A DNA stretch of 64,000 nt from Lytechinus variegatus (GCF_018143015.1 NC_054747.1:33447733-33511732); one strand, 5' to 3'. Shown: positions 10,228-21,890, counted from the first letter of the stretch. Numbers and translations are program-made. The notes: generated by a model not told the origin, from the sequence alone.

Positions 10228-13200
10228 GTAAGTAAACCTGACTTCTTCTTTCATTATCTGAAAGTATATAGGCAGTTTTTGTTTTCCATATATTTCTTGT
10301 CTGGAGGTTGAATATTAGACAATCATCGAGTGCATTGGTATTGATGGGATGCACACGGTTCTCAAATGGCCAAGGTTTTGTCCGAATTAGTTTAACAAAT
10401 GTGTGTAACTATTCTTATGCCCAAGCAAAATTATGTGTATTATTTGTTTTATAAGATAGTAATGTGAATTATTGTTATTGGGCTAATGATCATTCTCATC
10501 TCAAAAGCATGTCCGTCCATACATTGAATGAGTCAAATCAATTTTTTATTGATTAAGGATTTAGCTACACGTACGTGCACATTACGTCACGTGTTCATTT
10601 TCAAATTTTACTCAATCTTTCAGCCGGGGATGCGACGCTGTAAATCTGGGACGCCATCTAAAATACATGTTCTTTCAAACAGCATTTTATAAGCATATCC
10701 ATTGGAGACTATGCTTTTGATGGCATAATGGAGAGCATGTGTCCTCTTCCCCTCTAATAGTGAACATCACGCTCGTCCAAAAAAGTGCGAGAAGTCTAAG
10801 CATTTCGTTGCGATCCAAACGTCAAAATAATCGTAGAAAACATTTGTATGGACATTTCAACCAACATAAATCTTAACCATGGTATATAACCATGAGAGTT
10901 CATAATAAGGGAAGGACTACTGAAATTCAGTCTAGTTTGACTCTCCTTGTAAAAAATAAAAGAAAATTCAAATCTAAAATCGTAATGACGTCATAAGATG
11001 CTACCTTAAGCCGATTTGGACCACAGGGTTTACCCGCAAAATAAAATTATGATTTTATTTTCCCAACATTATGCCAAACTGAATGAAATTATCTTTATTA
11101 TTGGGTCTTTCACATTAAATGAAAAAATGCAATTTATTAGAAAATGGCGTCCCATCGGATCGCATTGCGTGTGTTGGGTTAAAGGGGGGGGGGGGGGGTG
11201 GTGTTTTACACGACTCTGCTATATACGCACTTACCTTGAGAATGGGGTCACGAAAAATATTCTTTAGATTGGTTCGAATGTATGCGTTATGCATGTGTGT
11301 GTAAATAGTATTTATTTTATCTTATCTAAAAAAATGTTTCAAATAATCTAGGAAGTGAAAATTACTATACAGAATGTCGTTTAAGTCGACACACCTGGCC
11401 TTTCCTTAATGCGTTCCGATGTTGATTATTTCTTCTTCTTCTTCTTCTTGAGGGAGTTTGGATTAAGCAAATTTTCCACTGACTGTTTTTGTTTTGTGTT
11501 CATATTCTAAAACCAAGAACCAATTATGAAGGTCCTTATCGCACTCATGGCCCTAGTTGTCCTTGCCTCAGCTTTCGAAGAAGAGGAGATGGATGCTGAT
11601 GTTGCTTTCATCAAGAGAGATCCAGTACTCCAAGATTACTTCATGGCTGAGAAGAGGGGAAAGGCCATGAGGAAATACAAAGGTAAATTTTATTTTGTCG
11701 TCCAGTTGTTCATCGGCATGGTTTCACTTTGAGTATACATGATAATCAGTTGGACAGAATGTAAAGATGAAAGATATGAAAGTATTATTAAACATTGAGT
11801 TTGAAATATATTTCAAAAAGTATATATTTTTCTTAAGAATTCTTTTCCTGTAGCGAAAAGAAAAACTTACATGCGTCATGTGCCCTTATTTATCAAAGTA
11901 ACTATTTAAAAATCCATGAAATTTCGAAAATGATGTAGATCGTGCTGTTTCCAATTAAAAGATACATATGATATAAATTAATGTATCATTTCCGATATGA
12001 TTCTTTTTTTAGGGAGGGGGCTTTATTTATTACTTTGGTAATTTTTTTTTATCTAAATTTGAACAATAAGTCAATGGTCGAGTCAGACATGTCAGAGGGT
12101 CGTCTATATCACTAGCCTCATACTGTCATACAAGCGGAATTGAACGGAGGGGAAAATGTTTAAATCAGTTATCTATAATGTTGGAAAATGTTCTTACAAA
12201 TAAGGTAAAGACAAATGTTTTTTTTTTTACTTTTGTAATGATTAATTAGCCGTAGACGTCTCCAATGCTCATATACTTGGTTTGTCATGATTTGTTATAC
12301 ATTAACGAAAAGAATCTCAAATTCTTGACCGTGATTTTTCGTGAAACACAAACTAATATAGTTCTATATGATCTATTATTGATAACTCTAGAGTATACTA
12401 TTGTGATGAGATATTCATTCTTTTCATGTGCCCATAGACCTAGTTATTCATTGTATTTTAATTTCGTTTTGATTTTGTTTTCAGCTTGTGATAGGCAGTT
12501 CAGCGCAGAACAAACCTGCTATTGCAATCGCCGCAACGGAGCCTTTGCTTTCTGCAGTGGTAAGAAAATTTGCGATCGATGATCAATAATTTCTCTATTG
12601 AAATAAGAATGCACTCCAATCTGTCAGTCATTCACTATTTTTTTTTCACCCGTTTGTCTTATATGTATACTAATGTGTATTTTATTATGGAGATAGGCAT
12701 TGGTAGAAATCTTAAGAAAATTTCAAAAACATCCCTCTCTTTTTTAACTAAGTCATTTTATATCTCATTTGTTTATGCATTTCTATTGTCGTTTTGATCG
12801 ATGGCTTAATTGTTAATGTAATGTTTAAAACCAATGTGATAGTTTATGGTACCAAATGCTGAGTATTATTTTAAACGATATTGGCCGTTTTATTTTACCC
12901 GTTGCTTCTCTTGTTCCCTTTGTTATCTTGTATTTCAAATATAGTTATATCGTGATTTAGATAAAGAAAACCGTAATGGTCCAAAATCAATCAATATTTT
13001 AATGGTGGGAAAGTGGGAGCAAGGGAGAAAGTGATCCTTGGGTGATGAATTTTGCAATGTGGATAAATAATTTATTCACGAATTCCATTCATGCCCCACC
13101 CATCCTCACTGACTCTTGATATTTTTTTGTTCATAGGTGCTGCTGGTGGTGAAAACATGTAAATTCCAGAATTTGACCCTGCCCAATGACTCCGTCTTCC

Positions 13201-13343
13201 AATCGATCGATTGATATCGAAATCACATAATTATTGTAGGAAAGTTGATTTAAAAACAGTTTCCATCCAGTGAAGCCAGCGCTGGTGTCTGCCATTGAAA
13301 GAAATGGTGGAATTAACTACTGAATGTTAGTTAAACAAATAAA
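10155..13343 (+). CDS. secreted four-cysteine peptide gene, copy 2 (spliced)
   Basis: Paralogue of the gene at 740-4400 with the same exon layout. Exons: leader about 10155-10227 (donor CAAGA|GTAAGT), coding 11518-11682 (ATG at 11526), 12485-12559 and 13137-13162 (TAA at 13160), with AATAAA at 13338-13343. It encodes 85 residues: signal peptide ending LASA, acidic propeptide with IKR and EKR basic sites, and a cationic core with four Cys in the same C-x9-C-Y-C-x9-C spacing. The core differs from copy 1 at five of 25 residues (Val to Arg, Ala to Asn, Thr to Asn, Lys to Ala, Gly to Ser), while the propeptide differs at one. Secretion is well supported; antimicrobial activity is an inference. 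Confidence 0.8.
10986..10993. promoter_or_regulatory. CRE-like palindrome in intron 1 of peptide gene 2
   Basis: Perfect TGACGTCA. It could bind bZIP factors of the CREB/ATF type, but a single 8-base match may be chance. Confidence 0.25.
11518..11682 (+). CDS. exon 2 of peptide gene copy 2: signal peptide and acidic propeptide
   Basis: Acceptor ACCAAG|AACCAATT-ATG, donor AAAG|GTAAAT. One base differs from the copy 1 exon over 157 coding bases. Confidence 0.8.
12485..12559 (+). CDS. exon 3 of peptide gene copy 2: four-cysteine core
   Basis: Acceptor GTTTTCAG|CT, donor CAGTG|GTAAGA. 75 bases, phase 1 to 1. About 19 of 75 bases differ from copy 1, including silent changes. Confidence 0.8.
13137..13162 (+). 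CDS. exon 4 of peptide gene copy 2: C-terminal tail
   Basis: Acceptor TTCATAG|GT, codons for AAGGENM, then TAA at 13160-13162. Followed by AATAAA at 13338-13343. Confidence 0.75.
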
Positions 13344-13437
13344 TGATATATGAACAAATAATATTGAGTTCTGAATATCGATTTGTTTTGCTCTGTCACC
13401 TTCGCATGCTATTGCAACATACTGTACATATCATGAA

Positions 13438-13618
13438 TATGTCTCATAAAGCTGTTCGTTAGTTAGGAGGGGCTTAAGAACGACCAGTGTAACTATCTTA
13501 CGCGCTAAATATCCACCAACGAACATTTAAGAATGAATATCATTAATTGCAAACCAGAATCACCAGTCGTTTTTTTAAGTCACTCTTAACTTACGGACAG
13601 CGTAATGAAACTGCCCCT
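13438..13618. mobile_element. fold-back MITE, CATAAAGCTGTTCGTAAG family (diverged copy)
   Basis: Left arm CATAAAGCTGTTCGTTAGTTAGGA and right arm TTAACTTACGGACAGCGTAATGAAAC are imperfect inverted repeats. It lies just after the second peptide gene. Confidence 0.6.
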
Positions 13619-13710
13619 GGTTAAAAAACAACAAGGTGTATAATTTTATTTAGAATGAAAGGACAGTTGAGAAAGAGATTGGAAAGAGAACAGGAAGAGA
13701 GCTGGGGCCG

Positions 13711-13762
13711 CTGAAGCGGGGGGGGGGGGGGGGGCTGGGGTGGCTTCAGCCCCCCCCCCCCA
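13711..13762. repeat. G-run/C-run inverted pair
   Basis: GCTGAAGC followed by about 17 G, then GCTGGGGTGGCTTCAGC followed by about 12 C. It can fold on itself and may be a breakpoint or sequencing trouble spot. Confidence 0.7.
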
Positions 13763-13859
13763 TTTTGAAAACCGAAAGAGAGTGTGAGTCGTTGAAAGAC
13801 AAGGAGACTGTGAGAATAATTGAAATAAAACAATCAAGCGATTGAAGATAACGATTATT

Positions 13860-15880
13860 GCTCACTACGATGACATATAACATTTTAGAAGTCGATTGGG
13901 AGTGTTAGGAGGATTCACCATCTCGTCAAATAAATGACACTATTAAGCTTTCGAAGTGTTAAACAAAGAATGGCCAGATCGATGCAGTAATGAATCGATG
14001 TGAGAACTTTTATGTGGAACATTTTAGATCCGTTTGAAATTTGGTGATCAGATCATCATCATACAGTCAGTCGGCATGTCCACAAAAAAGCTTTTTTATT
14101 CAAGTAATATTCATTGCTAGAGTGTCTTTGCATCGCTGATGAGCTTGGTCCGGACGAACACACCTCTTTTCATTTGGCCATTGTAGTCTAGATGATCGGT
14201 GCAAAAGATAGCAGGATTTGTTCAGTATATGGTACAAGCATGAAATTTGGCCAACATGTAGAGTAGATAGTGCTGAACATTTTCAGCAGGGGATGCCAAC
14301 CTGATCCCTCCTTGTTTAGCAACAGTTACTAGGTAACATATTTACCCCTTGTTTAACAACCACCATTCTGGGAATGTTATCTGCAGTTTAAAAGCTATAT
14401 TTTGACTTCTAAGCGCCCATTTTACAATTACCTACATGTGTGATGCAACATTCCCACCATGTATACGTTGTAGCAACAGTTGCTAAGCAACACATTTTTT
14501 TTCATAGCAACTATAGAAAATATTCCTGAAAACGAAAAATGTTTAGAATAACTTGCTCTACCTTTGTGCCAATTTGCATGCTTGTACCTTTTTATGAACA
14601 TTTTTTTCACCACTCACCTAGAATATTGCTGCTCTAAATATCGACCGAATATCACGTTTGTGCTATCTTTATAAACAAGAAATTTTATTCTTTCAGGTCA
14701 TGCGTCAGTATTTTAAAGAAGATTTTGTGAATTTAGATATAGGTGAAACTTTTATCTGAAATATGATATAAAATATTTTTTTTAATGCAACAAAGGTTGT
14801 TCTTTTTACACTTAATATTTGTTTGGGCCCCAATGATTTTTAGATTATGATGCTTTAATATGATTAAAGGAAGATGTATTCAAGATGGGTCAGCAGCCAG
14901 CTTTTCATAGGCAAAGTACATCTAGCAGCTTAAAACAAGACTGCTTCGTTATGGTTGGTCATATAGACCACACATCCACTCAAATTCCAATATTTCATTG
15001 CTAGGGCCTGTCCAAGGTCGCACTCATCATGTAGTAATTTCTTCAAATTACCCTCTAATGTTCTGAAATCTTTTCAGCCATTCAGAACTCTGGATTTCTT
15101 GCTACTCAGAATTTTCAAAAATTTCGTCTTGTATTATTATGGGAAAAGCTGGCTGCTGACACATCAAAAAAGTATCATATAACGAGTGACACTTTAAGAA
15201 AGTATTTGAAAATCAGTATTATTTGTTTTCAATAAATGTTCATTGAACCGTGAAGCGATGAATACTGAAAAAAATTGAGCTTTCGGATCATATAACTGGC
15301 ATTCGTGCCCAAAACAAAAAAGGTTTTGCATAATTTGCAAGAAAAAAACATGAAAAGACATTTCGTTTGAGGCATCTTCTCAGGTCATTAATTACCTATA
15401 TAATAGAGCAATATTTACTCTTTCCTATTCTACAAATAAATCAATATACTTGAGAAGAAAATGGCTAAATTCTTAGAGAAAGTAAGTCTCACAATTCACG
15501 AGACTTTGCGGGAATATGAATTCGGCCATGAGAGGACTTGAATAAATGTTGCTCATTTGATCATTAAGCAAAGGGGCCTGCAGACTAAGTGCACCTTTGA
15601 TTGACATCTTAATGAGTGGGATCTCTTTGCCTATTTGATGATTTTAACACGCAGAGCTACATGAACGAAGCGCGCCTCAATTCATTATAAGCGTTTACTA
15701 ATGGGTAATTGATGCAGTTCATGAATAGTGAGACTACATCTTTACAATCCGAGCAGTATGGCGAGATTGCGCCAATAAAGATATTCTCTTTTTCCATTTC
15801 AGGCCGTACCTTTACCATGTTTACTGAGTGATTCGATCCTGCGGCATTAGGGAGTTAATTCCCTTCTCCAATCAGAATAT
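13860..15880. other. intergenic region upstream of GPCR
   Basis: Apart from the MITE at 14889-15160, no gene seen. A possible acceptor TTTTTCCATTTCAG at about 15790-15803 could end an intron in the GPCR leader. A TATA-like GGATATATAC lies at about 15888-15897. Confidence 0.4.
14889..15160. mobile_element. fold-back MITE with GTCAGCAGCCAGCTTTTC ends
   Basis: GTCAGCAGCCAGCTTTTC at 14889-14906 is exactly inverted at 15143-15160. No open frame of note between them. Confidence 0.65.
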
Positions 15881-15971
15881 TCCGAAAGGATATATACATG
15901 TTGCTAGCACCTTGTCAATTAATCAGTAGTCTGTATTGTTTAAGTCACCGTGTGGTGAAATATATACAGCG

Positions 15972-17054
15972 ATGGATACTGGTACGTCTACTTTCGCTGG
16001 ATCGTTACCTGGACCTGAAGCATATGGGACAGAGTTGACTGCTCTTCGGGTCGTTTTGGTGTGCTTGTTTATTCCTTCAACAGTTCTAATTATTCTTGGA
16101 AATGCGTATGTTTTGGCTGCTTACAAACGTGATGAGAGAATACGAAAGAGGAGGACTAACACGTTCATTCTTAATCTAGCCATCGCTGATCTCCTTGTTG
16201 GCATCACTATGATTATATACATCCCCCAGTTCATCACGGATAAGTGGTTATTTGGAAGGAAGTTCTGTATCATCGTATGGGCCATCAGTTACATCTCAAC
16301 CGACATGTCCGTTATCACCGTCATCGCCATCAGCGTGGACCGGTACCTCATGGTGAGGAATGCAATGAAATACCAGATTCATCAGTCTCGGAGACGTATC
16401 ATCCTCATCTTCATCGTTGTCTGGTTCTTCTGCAGTCTCGTACATAACAGCCTTGCCTTCATTTATTCCGCGTGGACGGAGCACAAGTACCTTGAATATC
16501 AAACGTGTAATTTGGAATACCGTCGTGAAAAGACTCTGGTTATTTCGATGTTCATCATTGAGTTTGTACTGCCCGTCCTGACTCTGTTTCTATTAAATTT
16601 GAAAGTTTTTATTAGAATACAGAAGCGGAAGGAAACCGGAATACAATTAAAAGGGCGCAGAGGTGAGGATCCAAATTCTAAAGTCGTCTCCGGACGGGAT
16701 AGCAAGAATGATCGAGAAAAAACCTCTGGATTACCCATAATGCGCGTCCATCGTACGCCAACACCGGGTGGGGGTCATCAAAAAGCCGCTAAACTCCTCA
16801 CAATCCTCCTCCTAGTCTTCATCTTATGTTGGCTCCCCTACTACATCAACGAATGCTATGTCCTCATACATGGTGGTGAAACGAACAACGTGGCGACGGA
16901 GGCGATGACTTTCATTCTATGGGCGAACTCCGCCATCAACCCCATATTGTATGCATACGCTAATGTTCATTACAGGGAGAATTTCCTTTACTTCTTGCAC
17001 ATCGGGAAGAAAAGGTCTGATGTTAAACAAAGGCTGATAAATGTACATGTATAA
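15972..17054 (+). CDS. class A (rhodopsin-family) GPCR, histamine H3/H4-like, single exon
   Basis: Seven-transmembrane receptor of 360 residues at the plasma membrane. Hallmarks: GN in TM1 (N44), LAIAD in TM2 (D73), disulfide Cys C99 (3.25) and C179, VDRY at 122-125, W151 in TM4, P201 in TM5, CWLPYY at 286-291 and NPILY at 323-327. The TM7 stretch FILWANSAINPILY with Trp at 7.43 resembles histamine H3/H4 and muscarinic receptors. Counting from C99 and the DRY Asp, position 3.32 is Ser106, so the Asp that binds amine ligands is absent and the ligand may not be a monoamine. The third intracellular loop (about 216-270) is rich in Lys/Arg and has a GGG turn. The frame is open upstream from a TTG, but the first ATG is at 15972. 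Intronless GPCRs are common in echinoderm expansions. Confidence 0.9.
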   Translation: MDTGTSTFAGSLPGPEAYGTELTALRVVLVCLFIPSTVLIILGNAYVLAAYKRDERIRKRRTNTFILNLAIADLLVGITMIIYIPQFITDKWLFGRKFCIIVWAISYISTDMSVITVIAISVDRYLMVRNAMKYQIHQSRRRIILIFIVVWFFCSLVHNSLAFIYSAWTEHKYLEYQTCNLEYRREKTLVISMFIIEFVLPVLTLFLLNLKVFIRIQKRKETGIQLKGRRGEDPNSKVVSGRDSKNDREKTSGLPIMRVHRTPTPGGGHQKAAKLLTILLLVFILCWLPYYINECYVLIHGGETNNVATEAMTFILWANSAINPILYAYANVHYRENFLYFLHIGKKRSDVKQRLINVHV

Positions 17055-17102
17055 TAAGTGGTAAGTGAAGGTGAAAGTGGTGTGCGGGTAATTGACGATT
17101 TG

Positions 17103-17322
17103 ATATAATAATAATATAGGGTATTTATATTGTGCACATATCCACCTTGTTAGGTGCTCAAGGCGCTCCTATATTACCCGGCTAAGCTATAGGCGTTCAT
17201 AGGCGTTCAGCACACTGTGGATCAGTATCTTGCTGAAGGAAATTACGCCATGGCTGGTATTTGAACCCCGACCCTCTGTTTCAAAGTCCGAAGACTAATC
17301 CACTGGGCCTCAACGCTCCACA
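17103..17322 (-). mobile_element. tRNA-derived SINE
   Basis: On the minus strand the head reads GTGGAGCGTTGAGGCCCAGT (A-box region), then GGTTCAAATACC (B box). A short unique body follows, with a tail ending AATATAAATAC and (ATT)n at 17103-17116. This is a Pol III SINE layout; it lies just after the GPCR stop. Confidence 0.75.
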
Positions 17323-17762
17323 CATGGCAACTTCACCTGACAGATCTTTTGCAGAATGCAAATGTGTTCTGATGAATTTTCCACCAATAAAGGAATATGA
17401 TTCAATGGACGATTAAATACAATGAAATATTCATAACAAAATTCAGCAGATCTCCAATAGAACTGACAATGTGTCCATTGTCAATTTGTCTTACCAATAT
17501 ATGCAAACCGAAGCCAATTGTGATTCATACTTTCTAACAAACTGAAGAAGAGTTGTGATTTTAATTATTTATACATTATTTCATCAAAAAGGTATTATTG
17601 ATTACCATTCCCATCAAGTGTCGATAATTCATAATACCAGTTTATGAAATTAATTTTAAAACGTTAATCTATAACACAGTTAGACCTATATTCCGGCTAC
17701 CCGTTTATTACAATTGTTCTATTGACATACAAGCCAACAATATAAACCTTATCATTCAATTA

Positions 17763-17860
17763 TCCAATTGTGGTTCAGATTGTGGATGTGTCAATGAGGC
17801 CTAGATCAGCGAGGCTTATCCATCGTCCTAAATTATCTAAAGTATGATATATTTTACAGA
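17763..17860. repeat. direct repeat unit, first copy
   Basis: Starts near CAGATTGTGGATGTGTCAAT and ends near TATATTTTAC. The partner is at about 18626-18710 with several substitutions. Function unknown. Confidence 0.65.
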
Positions 17861-17894
17861 TGTATATACAATGACCAGGGTACTAGTAATAATT

Positions 17895-17995
17895 TGCTAT
17901 AAAGCGCTTTGAGCCGTTCTGGGAAAAGTGTTTTATAGAAATTGGCTATTATTATTGTTATTATCATTATTATTATTATTAATATTACTATTGAT
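17895..17995 (+). mobile_element. SINE 3' tail fragment
   Basis: ATAAAGCGCTTTGAGCCGTTCTGGG followed by GTGTTTTATAGAAATTGGC and an (ATT)n tail, typical of invertebrate tRNA-SINE 3' ends. No tRNA-like head is seen nearby. Confidence 0.55.
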
Positions 17996-18417
17996 TATCA
18001 TGCATTCATTTTTTTGTAGTGTGATAACATTTGATGTGCGTTTCAATATGGCATCTCTCTCTCTCTCTCTTAGTTGATCCCTCCACTCTTCTGGAGATAA
18101 ATCATTATCGGATTAAATTATTTTAACTAAGAACAGTTTTTAGGAGCTGTTTTTTCGAATGTAAAATCCGTCATCAATTAAATATTCTATAACCAGAAAT
18201 AAGAATTGTTTTGAATATCATGAAAATTGATTTGTTCTTGCTGAATCAACTTCGCATGTTATTTTTCATTTACATGATATATTTTACTGATCAAGAAGAT
18301 ATTAATTTTGTTAAGGATGGAGATATAAAGGAATAGATAGGAGAGGGTTAGAGTGGCATTTGTAAAGAAGATGAGGCAGGACAAATAATTTGAGTCGAAT
18401 ACGTGCAATTGAGATGC

Positions 18418-18459
18418 TGACGTCACAGCGCATAGTGGTATATTCCATCAATGACGTCA
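18418..18459. promoter_or_regulatory. pair of CRE-type palindromes
   Basis: TGACGTCA at 18418-18425 and again at 18452-18459, both followed by CA. Two perfect sites 34 bases apart are less likely by chance than one, but no adjacent transcript is visible. Confidence 0.35.
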
Positions 18460-18625
18460 CAGATCATCTCTCGGACGTACCGGAAAGCGATCTGTCTCTA
18501 CCAGGCAAGTCCCGTAAAGCGACGGCACAGACGCTTTTCAGATACCTTTGATCGCACTACTGAATGAAAAGTAGATAAGTAAGCTCTTTTCAACCGCTCT
18601 CTCCAGCGCAGCGCGCTAATTTTTG

Positions 18626-18710
18626 TTCAGATTGTGGATGTGTCAATAAAGCCTAGACCATCGAGATTTATCAATCGTCCTAGCCTATTTAAAGTAAGAT
18701 ATATTTTCAA
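18626..18710. repeat. direct repeat unit, second copy
   Basis: CAGATTGTGGATGTGTCAAT and following bases repeat 17763-17860 in the same orientation. Confidence 0.65.
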
Positions 18711-19277
18711 AATATTTACTTTCGAAAGTGTCGATGAAATTATTGAAGTTTCTACATTTTTTGCCAAATGAATTGAATTGAAATGTCTTTGTGCCGCAAA
18801 ATTCTGTGTTCGACCGAATTCTTTATTGATATTTATAAATAATTTACCATATGTTCGTAATATCTAAAACTATACTTGTGGGCACATGTTACTTATTTGT
18901 GTTTGTAACGTAATAATTTAAATGATCTGATTTTGATATATAACTTCAATAAATCTGGAACTGAAAAACTATATAGGTGATTCCTTACCAATGAACCAAT
19001 TCTGAATGATGAAAAAACACGTTTCATGATAATTTACCTTAAACGTTAACATATTTTGTCTCATTACTTCGATACTTATATTCAAAATTATAAAATTCCT
19101 TCAGTTAAGTCTACGAGATTTTTTATAAACGAGCATAATCAAATACACAATCATTTTTTAATAAACTTTAATGTGCTCTCCATCATTAATCCAAACAAAT
19201 ATGAAATTGCATGGATTATATCACGCCTACATAAAATATGACGCGCTGCAACACACTTTGTGCAAAAGGGCCCACTT

Positions 19278-19287
19278 AGTTTTTTTA

Positions 19288-19335
<48 letters not shown>
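19278..19335. repeat. TA/ATAT microsatellite (left of MITE)
   Basis: Pure or nearly pure (TA)n. Its reading frames of Tyr/Ile repeats are not genes. Confidence 0.9.
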
Positions 19336-19339
<4 letters not shown>

Positions 19340-19507
19340 TCTAAAAAATGAACTGCTAATTCAGCTCTTAAAGAGCGTGTATAGTGACTGCATTTCGGAG
19401 TGCTGTTTTGTCTAGTTCAAATTTGAAAGAGGAAAATCAGCACTCCGAAGTGCAGTCACTATACACGCTCTTTAAGAGCTGAATTAGCACTTCATTTTTT
19501 AGAGTGT
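19336..19507. mobile_element. palindromic MITE inserted in a TA microsatellite
   Basis: Ends ACACTCTAAAAAATGAA and its complement. The arms pair over about 75 bases (AGCTCTTAAAGAGCGTGTATAGTGACTGCA on both sides), with a short central spacer. The element sits inside (TA)n, consistent with a TA target. Confidence 0.8.
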
Positions 19508-19695
<188 letters not shown>

Positions 19696-19699
19696 ATAA

Positions 19700-20140
19700 A
19701 TGTAATAACATAAATAATACATTACATTTTTATGGCGCATAATACATGTACATAAGGTCTCTATGCGCTTCACATAATTTTATACAAGAATTAAATATCT
19801 CAAGTTATACAATTAAGAAATACAATTAATCAATTGTTAAACAGGTACGTTTTAAGTCCAGTCTTAAACGTTTGGATGGTGGGTGCAGTCTCGATGGCAA
19901 GCGGGAGAGAGTTTCAGAGGATTGTGGCATTGAAGGTGAAGGAGCTACGGTCGTAGTACTGTGTCTTAAAACGAGGAACCTGAAGAAGATTCTTATTCTG
20001 TGACCTGAGAGCACGGGAAGGAGTGTAGGTGTTGATGAGTTCAGAAAGATATAAATGGCTTGAACCAGAAAGAGACGTATGGTTGATGAGGAGGATCTAG
20101 AAGCGGATCCGCTTGTCAATTGGAAGCCACTGGAGGTAAG
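19700..20140 (-). pseudogene. decayed LINE: reverse-transcriptase C-terminus
   Basis: Minus-strand translation gives the family signature QWLPIDKRIRF...ILL, then YLSEL, RALRSQNK, NSLPLAIE and FKTGLKTYLF. It has two in-frame stops (about 20099 and 19920) before the natural-looking stop near 19835. The 3' end AAGCGCATAGAGACC...CATAAAAATGT at about 19720-19790 is typical of LINE tails. Non-functional. Confidence 0.7.
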
Positions 20141-20404
20141 GAGGGATGAGTTAGAAGTCAGACCAGTAGCTGTCTTGTAATTCTAGCTGCTATGTACACA
20201 CATTTTGGCACCTAAGCTTGTATACACAGTTAACCTTATACAATTGTTCCGGGCTTAATTTCTTCAGAGATATAGGGTTGGGGTTAGGATTGCAAGGGGG
20301 TTTTATATTTTGATTTTAAGTCTCTTATTTTTCAGTATCAAAATGTACGCACACTGCAAATCATCAAATATTTTACATATTACACTATCTACAAAAAATC
20401 CCGG

Positions 20405-20700
20405 GGCGATCGAGCCTTTGCTCGTTATGCCTCACCAGCCCTGTGGAATTCACCACTACAGGAGCTTAAGACCTCTAACTCTGCAACATTCTTTATGGGA
20501 AACCTAATATTTGGACTTGTTCACCTGCAGGTACTAGATTAGGAGACAGACATTTTTCTCCTCATTTGTAATGTGCCTCTTCTTGTTCTTCTTATACCTT
20601 TACTTCTTTGTTTTCGCCCTTTTTTTGGAGCCTTGAGCATTTAATCAAATTCAAATAAATCCTATGTATTTATTAGTAGTATCATCATCATCCTCATTAC
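20405..20700 (+). pseudogene. decayed LINE 3' fragment
   Basis: Frame containing FARYASPALWNSP, then LKTSNSATF and NLIFGL, matches the same LINE C-terminal signature (APxLWNSLP...FK). It is followed by CAAATAAATCC and ATC repeats. Confidence 0.5.
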
Positions 20701-21890
20701 CATTGGGCTTTGATAGGCTAGGGTATAATGTTGAATCAAGGGTTGTGTTTGGTTATTCCATTAGTTTGCCGAATTTACTCCGGAGCAATTGTCGCCAGAG
20801 TATATTCCATGGAGCCCTAGAAAAACAATTCGCTGCACGCTCATAATCATATATACATACACGACTATACATAGTCATTTGTAATTATGTACAATATTAA
20901 TTATCGTGGCCGAACGCTGCGGGGGCCTCCCCCTCCCGAAATTTTGAAAACTTACATTTTTTTTTACTGAACGTCATCACGAACATCATCCAAAATATTC
21001 TTGAAATCAATTTTATTTTAAAAATGAAAAAGCGCCCCAAGAAAAGCCCCCAAAGCCCCGTTGCTTTGATTAAATGGTCGCGCATTTATTACGTATTTCA
21101 ATATGGTTGGGTTGAGAGGGAAATTGAGAAAAAAAAGACATTTCAGACACAAAACCTTTTCTTTAAAACAATAACAATAGATTGATTAGTGCTGACTAGT
21201 AAACGCAAGAACACCCTCTTCCTATGGCCATAAAGGAGTGCAGTAATACAACAGCAATATGTACTTGTGCTAGTTCTCTCTCCTGTAGGTCCACATGTTG
21301 AACAAAGTTCCAATCCGTGTTAGTCTCTGCATACTATATGACTGCTGTCTCTCAAATATTCATCATTGTTGGATTGTTGGGGACGAAGGAAACGAATTTC
21401 TATGAGTAGATAAAAAATATAAAAGTATCACCTGATATAATAAATACATGTTCACACCATCGTTTCACCATTAAAATAATAGTACGTTGCCTGGGAATGT
21501 TTATTTGATAGGATCGTGATGAGAATCGGGGTAATTATGACCAAGAAATGGATCACCTGAAAGGGTATACATGTGCCTCTGTATTTCATTTGCCCACATG
21601 GTACAATGTGTCTTGTTCGGTTTTTGTTTATGTTTTGGGGACGAAAAGACTATACCTTTGAAGTTTAATAATTAAGTTAACTGCATACATGTTACTACTT
21701 GTATTCTGGGGGGCGTAACCGGGGGTAGGGGGCATTAACCCCCCCCCCCCCTCCCCTCAGAAAATTATCGTAGAAGAAAATGTTTTTTAAATGAAATACC
21801 CTTTTTGAAATAAAACATAATCCATTTTAGGTTAGAAATCACATTTTTTGCGGTGAGTGGACAAGTTGGTAGTAGACGAATTGGCAATTT
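20700..21890. other. intergenic stretch, no gene seen
   Basis: Includes a G-run/C-run element at about 21707-21765 (GGGGCGTAACC...TTAACCCCCC) related to other GGCGTAAC-ended repeats at 60000, 62106 and 63470. Confidence 0.45.

Noticed and set aside
15936-15971. Upstream extension of the GPCR from TTG
   Set aside because: A TTG start is unlikely in an animal gene; the first ATG at 15972 gives a normal N-terminus.
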